Below, in pieces: positions 6,518 through 11,278 of a DNA stretch of 11,278 bases. Made by a program: the position numbers and the translations under genes. Positions within the stretch are counted from its first letter, which is position 1. Every line of letters begins with the position of its first letter. The DNA is from an uncultured Burkholderiales bacterium (GTDB taxonomy: Bacteria > Pseudomonadota > Gammaproteobacteria > Burkholderiales > Burkholderiaceae_C): assembly GCA_903856875.1 (NCBI GenBank), contig CAIODE010000495.1, positions 1 through 11,278 on the forward strand, written 5' to 3'. Under the pieces are notes generated by a model that was not told the DNA's origin, made no database searches, and was given only the letters and a program-made list of their open reading frames with translations.

Positions 6518-8263
6518 TTAAGCCCCGCTGGCTTGTTTCAAAATTTGAAGGGCTTGATTGGCGTTCGTACCGCGCCAAGCCACGATTTGATCTGGCCTGA
6601 TCAGGACCAAGTTGGCTTCGTACAAAGTCAACAATTCTTGAGATTCAAAGCGCAAGACCTTGAAGTCCAATTGGCAATCCGAAGCTGCTTCTGAAAATTT
6701 CAAAGTGTCTTGAGTCAACAGGTCATTGTTTTTGCCTAGCGCCAGCAGAGTCCATTCAAAATTAAAATGATCGAATAGAGAGCTACCATCAGGCAACCAG
6801 GCATGAGGCGGACGTCCACCTGGGCATGCAGAAGGGGTGTAAGTATTGGCAGCATCCGCGGGTGCTTGCGTGCCATCTGCCACGATCAGGGGTGATTGAC
6901 TGTATCGGCCGCCAAAAGTCACGCCTGGAATATTGAATTCCCTTCGAGCATGGCCATTCAAGTAGTCGGAGGCAATGCTGCGAGCGTGGTCTCCTGCTGG
7001 CGACATTTCTTCAAGTTGCTTGTCAGCGTCAAACAGGCCAATGGAATCGGCAAACTGTCTTGCATAGCCTGTATTTCGAATGGCCAAAGGCTTTCTCTCA
7101 ACCTCATAGCTGTCAAGCAGAGCAGCTTGGGCTTGGCCCTTTAAAACAGCTGCCAGCTTCCACCCTAAATTCACGGCATCTTCAACGGCTGTGTTGTAGC
7201 CTAGGCCACCTGTGGGCGTGAACAAATGAACCGCATCTCCACCTAAAAAGATGTTGCCTTTTTGAAAACTGTCTGCCACCAGTGCATGTCCGGCTAGCCA
7301 GGTGGCCATTGATAAAATTTCAATGTCGACATGTTGACCGTATGCGAGCGCAAACAGCCTTTTCGCATCTTCTGCCGTAAGTGCTTCGGTAGCAGCATCG
7401 TCTGCCATTTGCACATGAAATGCAAACTCACTGACACCATCAACCGACATGATGAAGGCGCGCAGTTCTGGGTTGACGATCACATACATCCATGCTCTGT
7501 CATTTGGATTTCGCTCGTAGAAATGCGGAGCCTTCAAGTAAACCGCCAGCATTTTGCCGCCCATGAAGTTGCGCTTGAAGCCCGTGGCGCCGCCCCAGGC
7601 AATGCCCAGTTCGTGTCGAATGAAACTTCTTGCACCATCGGCACCGATTAAGTACTTTGCTCGGACATGCGTGGTTTGAGAATCATCGGAGGAGCTTGAT
7701 TTGCGAACAAAAGCAGACTCGTTATCAGAGACTTGTTGAATGATCGCTTGAATGGGATGGCTAGGGTGACCTGCTTTAGAAGCGTGAGGGGGGTGGTTTT
7801 CGTCGCTGAACGATTCAAGCTTCCATCCATACCGAATATCGTTGTGGGTCCATTTCTCAGCTTGCTGACGCAGCGTCACCTCGACAAACTTTTGAGAGAC
7901 TCGGTGAGGCAATTCAGCAGCACTCCACGATCCTGTCATGGCTTTGATGGCTTGAGGCGCAGCAGCGGCTGTGGGCAGTCGAAGTCGGGCCAACTCTATG
8001 CCGCTAAAGCGAGTGAGGTAGGTGATGTCTGTGGGGTGATGAGGTGGGAGACCTTGCGCGCGAATTTCTGCTGCAAATCCGAGTCGCCGAAAATGCTCCA
8101 TGGTGCGCGCTTGAGTGGCATTGGCTTGTGGGTTGAAGGCGGTGTTGGGCTTGGGGTCGACCAACAAACACTTGATGTGCCGGCGACCTAATTCATTGGC
8201 CAGCATGAGGCCAAAGGGTCCGCCCCCTGCAATCAGGACATCAGTTTCTAGAACGTTGGGCAT
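6518..8263 (-). CDS. FAD-dependent aromatic-ring monooxygenase (class A, PheA/TfdB/MhpA-like)
   Basis: Probable single-component flavoprotein hydroxylase that uses NAD(P)H and O2 to hydroxylate a phenolic or other aromatic substrate in the cytoplasm. The product is 581 aa. The FAD Rossmann motif is at residues 11-18 (IAGGGPFG), with the expected acidic residue D36 ending the next strand. QARTMEHFRRLG is at 51-62. The DG motif that contacts FAD and NAD(P)H is at 207-213 (GADGARS), and the GD motif at 341-343 starts GGDAVHLFTPTGGLGYNT, leading into NLGWKLAAVL. The thioredoxin-like C-terminal domain of the phenol hydroxylase branch begins around 440 (GGRPPHAWLPDGSSL, then LIRPDQIVAWRG). The stretch between 150 and 200 is long and rich in Ser/His. 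The start lies 3 nt after the Bug gene stop, with GGAG at 8270-8273. The family is secure; the substrate is not known. UbiH-type ubiquinone hydroxylases are unlikely, being about 400 aa and lacking this C-terminal domain. Confidence 0.85.
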   Translation of the reverse strand: MPNVLETDVLIAGGGPFGLMLANELGRRHIKCLLVDPKPNTAFNPQANATQARTMEHFRRLGFAAEIRAQGLPPHHPTDITYLTRFSGIELARLRLPTAAAAPQAIKAMTGSWSAAELPHRVSQKFVEVTLRQQAEKWTHNDIRYGWKLESFSDENHPPHASKAGHPSHPIQAIIQQVSDNESAFVRKSSSSDDSQTTHVRAKYLIGADGARSFIRHELGIAWGGATGFKRNFMGGKMLAVYLKAPHFYERNPNDRAWMYVIVNPELRAFIMSVDGVSEFAFHVQMADDAATEALTAEDAKRLFALAYGQHVDIEILSMATWLAGHALVADSFQKGNIFLGGDAVHLFTPTGGLGYNTAVEDAVNLGWKLAAVLKGQAQAALLDSYEVERKPLAIRNTGYARQFADSIGLFDADKQLEEMSPAGDHARSIASDYLNGHARREFNIPGVTFGGRYSQSPLIVADGTQAPADAANTYTPSACPGGRPPHAWLPDGSSLFDHFNFEWTLLALGKNNDLLTQDTLKFSEAASDCQLDFKVLRFESQELLTLYEANLVLIRPDQIVAWRGTNANQALQILKQASGA

Positions 8264-8266
8264 CCG

Positions 8267-9250
8267 TCACTCCACAGAAATTTTGGCGTCACGAATCACA
8301 CGGGCCCATTTGTCTGTATCGCGTTGTGTCCATGCCATGACTTCTTCTGGCGAGCCAGGCTGAAGCTCTGTGCCTGCGGCTTCAATTTTGGCCACCATGG
8401 CCGTGTTTTTCAAAGCCTTGGTGAGTGCCGCGTTGATGCTGTCGACAATCGGTTTGGGTGTAGCCAGAGGGGCATACATCGCATACCAAGTGGTGTAGTC
8501 AAAGCCAGGCAGTGCGGTGCCAATCAAGGGCAATGATTTTGTGGCTACAGACTTGCTAGGTGCGGTTGCGGCCAGTACTTTGACCAAACCTTTGTCGGCC
8601 AAACCTTGCAAGGAAGGCAAGCTGCTGAACATGGCGCTGACTTCACCCGAGATTAAATCATTCACGGCGCCGGCACTGCCTTTGTAGGGCACATGAATTA
8701 CATCTGTTTTTGAAAGTGCTTTGAACATCTCCATGCCCAAGTGCGCTGTGCCGCCAGTGCCTGCTGATGCAAAACTCACTTTGCCAGGATTGGCGCGCGC
8801 ATAGTCAATGAGCTCGGTTATGTTTTTGACGGGCAGTTTGGCAGAAACCACCAGCACGTGAGGGCCCGTTGAAATGGTGGAGACAGGTTTTAATTTGGCG
8901 ACCAAGTCTGCGCCGCCTTTTTTGCTCAGCATAGGTTGTAGCACCATGTTGCCAAAAGCAGCTAACAGCAAAGTATGACCATCGGGTTCGGCACGGGCTA
9001 CGACGCCAAGTGCGGGTACACCCATACCGCCTCCTTGGTTTTCTACCGTGACGGTTTGTTTTAAGTCAGCTGAGAGAACCAAGGCCAACTCTCGTGCGAC
9101 AACATCTGCAGGGCCGCCAGCAGCGTAGGGCACTAGAAGTTTGATAGGTTTGGAGGGCCAGGCAGCAGCATTGGTTTGTGCAAAGCTGAGGGGTGCAGTG
9201 GCCACTAGCAAAGTAGCCAAAATGATGCGGCGGTTGATACGATTAAGCAT
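8267..9250 (-). CDS. Bug-family periplasmic solute-binding protein (TctC-like)
   Basis: Secreted periplasmic binding protein of the Bug/TctC family, which generally captures carboxylates or aromatic acids, sometimes for a tripartite tricarboxylate transporter. The product from the ATG at 9250 is 327 aa, with a signal peptide (basic MLNRINRR, hydrophobic core, predicted cleavage after A24 in SFAQT). Family motifs: WPSKPIKLLVPYAAGGPADVVAR near the mature N-terminus, with the first ligand loop at about residues 42-49; ASAGTGGTAHLGMEMFK; VIHVPYKGSAGAVNDLISGEV; and a PGFDYTTWYAMYAP segment. The ATG at 9250 is preferred to the ATG at 9262 because GGAGA sits 5 nt before it and overlaps the other ATG. 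No TctA or TctB gene is in the window, so it is an orphan Bug. The close link to a monooxygenase hints at an aromatic ligand, but the sequence does not prove it. I see no convincing promoter in the 69-nt gap upstream. Confidence 0.9.
   Translation of the reverse strand: MLNRINRRIILATLLVATAPLSFAQTNAAAWPSKPIKLLVPYAAGGPADVVARELALVLSADLKQTVTVENQGGGMGVPALGVVARAEPDGHTLLLAAFGNMVLQPMLSKKGGADLVAKLKPVSTISTGPHVLVVSAKLPVKNITELIDYARANPGKVSFASAGTGGTAHLGMEMFKALSKTDVIHVPYKGSAGAVNDLISGEVSAMFSSLPSLQGLADKGLVKVLAATAPSKSVATKSLPLIGTALPGFDYTTWYAMYAPLATPKPIVDSINAALTKALKNTAMVAKIEAAGTELQPGSPEEVMAWTQRDTDKWARVIRDAKISVE
8270..8273 (-). promoter_or_regulatory. Ribosome binding site of the monooxygenase gene
   Basis: On the minus strand GGAG lies in the last codons of the Bug gene, 6 nt before the monooxygenase ATG at 8263. 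It implies translation right after the Bug stop codon, so the two genes share one transcript. Confidence 0.65.
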
Positions 9251-9255
9251 GAGAG

Positions 9256-9260
9256 TCTCC
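9256..9260 (-). promoter_or_regulatory. Ribosome binding site that sets the Bug gene start
   Basis: On the minus strand GGAGA lies 5 nt before the ATG at 9250. The alternative ATG at 9262 overlaps this motif and has no Shine-Dalgarno sequence of its own, so the shorter protein with the better signal peptide is preferred. Confidence 0.65.
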
Positions 9261-9319
9261 ATGGGTTCGTATTGTGCCTATAAACGGTTAAGCACAGCGC
9301 TTTACCGCCACTTCAGCCC

Positions 9320-11278
9320 TCATTTCAAAACGGCAAACAAGCTGCTGTAGTCGTCGGTCCAAGGTACAAACCCCGTTTGACTGTCCAGTGTTTTTGCTGT
9401 CTTCAAAGCAATTTGTGCAAACCATTGTGGGTCCTTGGCCAACAAGGCCCAACTCGACGGGTAAACCAAGCGATCTTCGTCTCCAAGGTGGTCAATGAGT
9501 CGAGCGGTGAAGCCGAGTTTTTGTGCGGCAGTTTGAATGACGGGTTGAAGATCTAAAAATCGGTTGGTGATGTGGACAGCCATCACGCCATTCGGTTTCA
9601 AATGCCTTGCATATTGTTCGAAGGCCTCGCGCGTGAGCAAGTGCACGGGTACTGAATCACCTGAAAACGCATCAACGACCAAGACATCAAATTGTTGCGG
9701 CGCTTCAGCTTCGAGTTGCAGTCTTGCATCGCCCAGCACGAGTTCTGTTTTGGCCAATGTCTTTGATAAAAAACTGAAGTTATTTTGTGCCATGCCGATC
9801 ACGAGCGGATCGATTTCATAAATTCGGTAAGAGTCACCTTGCCTGCCATAAGTCGCCAAGGTACCCACGCCCAAACCAATCACACCCACTCGAACAGGAC
9901 CCTGGGCCATTTGTGTGGTGATGGCAAGGCCAGCACCCGCGTCGGCGTTGTAATAAGTGGTGGGCTCCATCGCGCGCTCCGGTGCTAAAAATTGTTTGCC
10001 ATGCACGATTTGCCCATGCAGCATGCTGCGGTATCCGACTTCAGGAAATGCGAAAACCCTTAAGCTGCCATAGAAATTTCGGCCCTTCATCTCTACGCCA
10101 TCCGCCTCTTGGAGGTGGTCGTTCACGCTGGCTGTGGTGAGAATAACCAATGACATAGCGCTGGCAACAGCAAAAACGGATCTGCTTGGCCCCTGTGAAA
10201 TGGCCGGCCAAGTGCGCCAAAGCGACAGGCTAACGACAAGGCCGTTCAAAATCACCGCAACAGATAATTCGTAATGGCCATCGAATGCATAGGGAGCAAT
10301 CACACCCACAAAAAAACCACCCAAAAATCCACCTACAGACAACATCAAGTAATACAAAGTGAGTTGCTTTGTAGGGGGTTGTTGTAAAGCCAGTTCCCCA
10401 TGACAGACCATGCAGACTACAAAAAATGCGGACAGGTTGATACCCATGGCCAATAGCAGAGGCAAATCTGATAAGCCCAGCATGGGCAGGTAAGCCAACG
10501 CGCCTAAACTGATTACCAAGAGGGGTAAGAAAATGCGCCTTTGGTACCAGCCCTGGCGTTCAAAACACACAATGAAGGTCAGCAAATAAAGCGCCAAGGG
10601 GGCAATCCACAACAAGGGAATGGGTGCAATGTTTTGAGTGAGGTAACTGGTGTCAGCCACCATCAAAATAGAAGGGCAAGCTGCCAGCGCCACCCACAGC
10701 AGCAGTTGGTTAGGGCGCACTGCTGACGAGGCGATGTCCTCTTCGCGATGTCCGGAGGTTTGCGTTTCTAAGGCAAAGGGCTTGGCATGCCTGCCCCGCC
10801 AAGCTAGGCTGCCACAGGCCAGCACAAACAGAATGAACAAACCTGACCACGCCAAAGACTGCCAACGAGTCGGCAACAAAGGCTCTACCAGGAAAGGGTA
10901 AGCCAACAAGGCCAACATGGAGCCAAAGTTGGACAGTGCAAAGAGTCTGTAAGTCACAGCGCCACTGCGCTCTCGCGCAAACCAAGCTTGGACCAGAGGG
11001 CCTGTTGTCGAGAGAACCATGTAAGGCAGGCCAATAGAGGCGCTAAGCAAACCCAGAATGCGCAATGTCGGATTCTCACCGCCAGTGGGTTTCCAAAATT
11101 CGCTTGGGGCGATGGGAAGCAGCAGCACACAACTGGCCAGCAAGGCCATGTGAAGAATGCTCTGACGCCCAGGCGTCAAGTGATTGACCAACCAATGTGT
11201 GTAGAGATAGCCAAGCAACAGCAGGGCTTGGAAGAACAGCATGCAAGTGGTCCAGACGGAAGCTGATCCGCCAAACCA
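9320..11278 (-). CDS. Membrane protein with spermidine-synthase-like C-terminal domain (N-terminus cut by window edge)
   Basis: Two-part protein. The first about 385 residues visible contain about twelve hydrophobic segments, such as ALLLLGYLYTHWL and LYYLMLSVGGFLGGFFVGV. The remainder is a soluble methyltransferase-fold domain like spermidine synthase. Counting from the Met codon at 11242, the nucleotide-binding motif is GLGVG at 456-460, followed by YEIDP, LGDARLQLE and VVDAFSGDSVPVHLLT, with D524 the first Asp of the last motif. That Met is internal: 12 more codons upstream stay open to the edge (WFGGSASVWTTC), matching the usual start region of this family, so the gene runs off the window. 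Such proteins are commonly labelled fused transporter/spermidine synthase, but their reaction is unproven. The Asp of the canonical GGGDGG loop is replaced, so true aminopropyltransferase activity is doubtful. The C-terminus (WTDDYSSLFAVLK) is complete. Confidence 0.85.
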   Translation of the reverse strand, partial: WFGGSASVWTTCMLFFQALLLLGYLYTHWLVNHLTPGRQSILHMALLASCVLLLPIAPSEFWKPTGGENPTLRILGLLSASIGLPYMVLSTTGPLVQAWFARERSGAVTYRLFALSNFGSMLALLAYPFLVEPLLPTRWQSLAWSGLFILFVLACGSLAWRGRHAKPFALETQTSGHREEDIASSAVRPNQLLLWVALAACPSILMVADTSYLTQNIAPIPLLWIAPLALYLLTFIVCFERQGWYQRRIFLPLLVISLGALAYLPMLGLSDLPLLLAMGINLSAFFVVCMVCHGELALQQPPTKQLTLYYLMLSVGGFLGGFFVGVIAPYAFDGHYELSVAVILNGLVVSLSLWRTWPAISQGPSRSVFAVASAMSLVILTTASVNDHLQEADGVEMKGRNFYGSLRVFAFPEVGYRSMLHGQIVHGKQFLAPERAMEPTTYYNADAGAGLAITTQMAQGPVRVGVIGLGVGTLATYGRQGDSYRIYEIDPLVIGMAQNNFSFLSKTLAKTELVLGDARLQLEAEAPQQFDVLVVDAFSGDSVPVHLLTREAFEQYARHLKPNGVMAVHITNRFLDLQPVIQTAAQKLGFTARLIDHLGDEDRLVYPSSWALLAKDPQWFAQIALKTAKTLDSQTGFVPWTDDYSSLFAVLK

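Noticed and set aside
6456..6521. Short plus-strand open frame of 21 codons in the intergenic gap
   Set aside because: No clear ribosome binding site is present, the peptide has no recognisable feature, and a frame of this length is expected by chance.
7733..8191. Plus-strand open frame of 152 codons opposite the monooxygenase
   Set aside because: It is antisense to a clearly coding gene with conserved flavoprotein motifs, and shows no family signature of its own.
9251..9319. Possible sigma-70 promoter for the Bug gene (TATAGG or CACAAT as -10)
   Set aside because: Neither candidate has a recognisable -35 box at 16-18 nt, so no promoter is called.

Overview
The window reads as ordinary chromosomal DNA of a betaproteobacterium, most likely a Burkholderiales/Comamonadaceae-type organism. 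This is inferred from three things: the gene order of a full System I cytochrome c maturation (ccm) operon with separate ccmH and ccmI genes, a Bug-family periplasmic binding protein (a family greatly expanded in Burkholderiales), and moderate, roughly even base composition. No rRNA, tRNA, CRISPR array, insertion sequence or phage gene was recognised.

Left part (1-6390, plus strand): ccmB (its 5' end is cut by the window edge), ccmC, ccmD, ccmE, ccmF, ccmG/dsbE, ccmH and ccmI, in canonical order and tightly packed. Start/stop overlaps link ccmC/ccmD, ccmD/ccmE and ccmH/ccmI; the largest gap is 47 nt, before ccmG. ccmA is expected just upstream, outside the window. Together the products export and handle haem (CcmA-E), reduce the apocytochrome thiols (CcmG, CcmH), present the apocytochrome (CcmI) and ligate haem to it (CcmF/H/I). 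All key haem-handling histidines and Cys pairs that I could check are present, so the operon looks functional.

Middle (6391-6517): a 127-nt convergent intergenic stretch. A perfect 8-bp inverted repeat straddles the ccmI stop codon and may act as a weak terminator; I see no convincing gene in the stretch.

Right part (minus strand, read from high to low coordinates): a large membrane protein with a C-terminal spermidine-synthase-like methyltransferase-fold domain (9320 to beyond 11278, N-terminus cut by the window edge). A 69-nt gap follows, then a two-gene unit: a Bug-type solute-binding protein and, 3 nt after it, a class A FAD-dependent aromatic-ring monooxygenase. The spacing and ribosome binding site suggest the last two are co-expressed, perhaps for capture and hydroxylation of an aromatic or carboxylated compound. 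No ring-cleavage enzyme, TctA/TctB membrane partner or regulator lies in the window, so the substrate cannot be named.

I found no strong evidence of an undescribed system. The points most worth a second look are the orphan Bug/monooxygenase pair and the membrane-fused spermidine-synthase-like protein with an altered nucleotide-binding motif.
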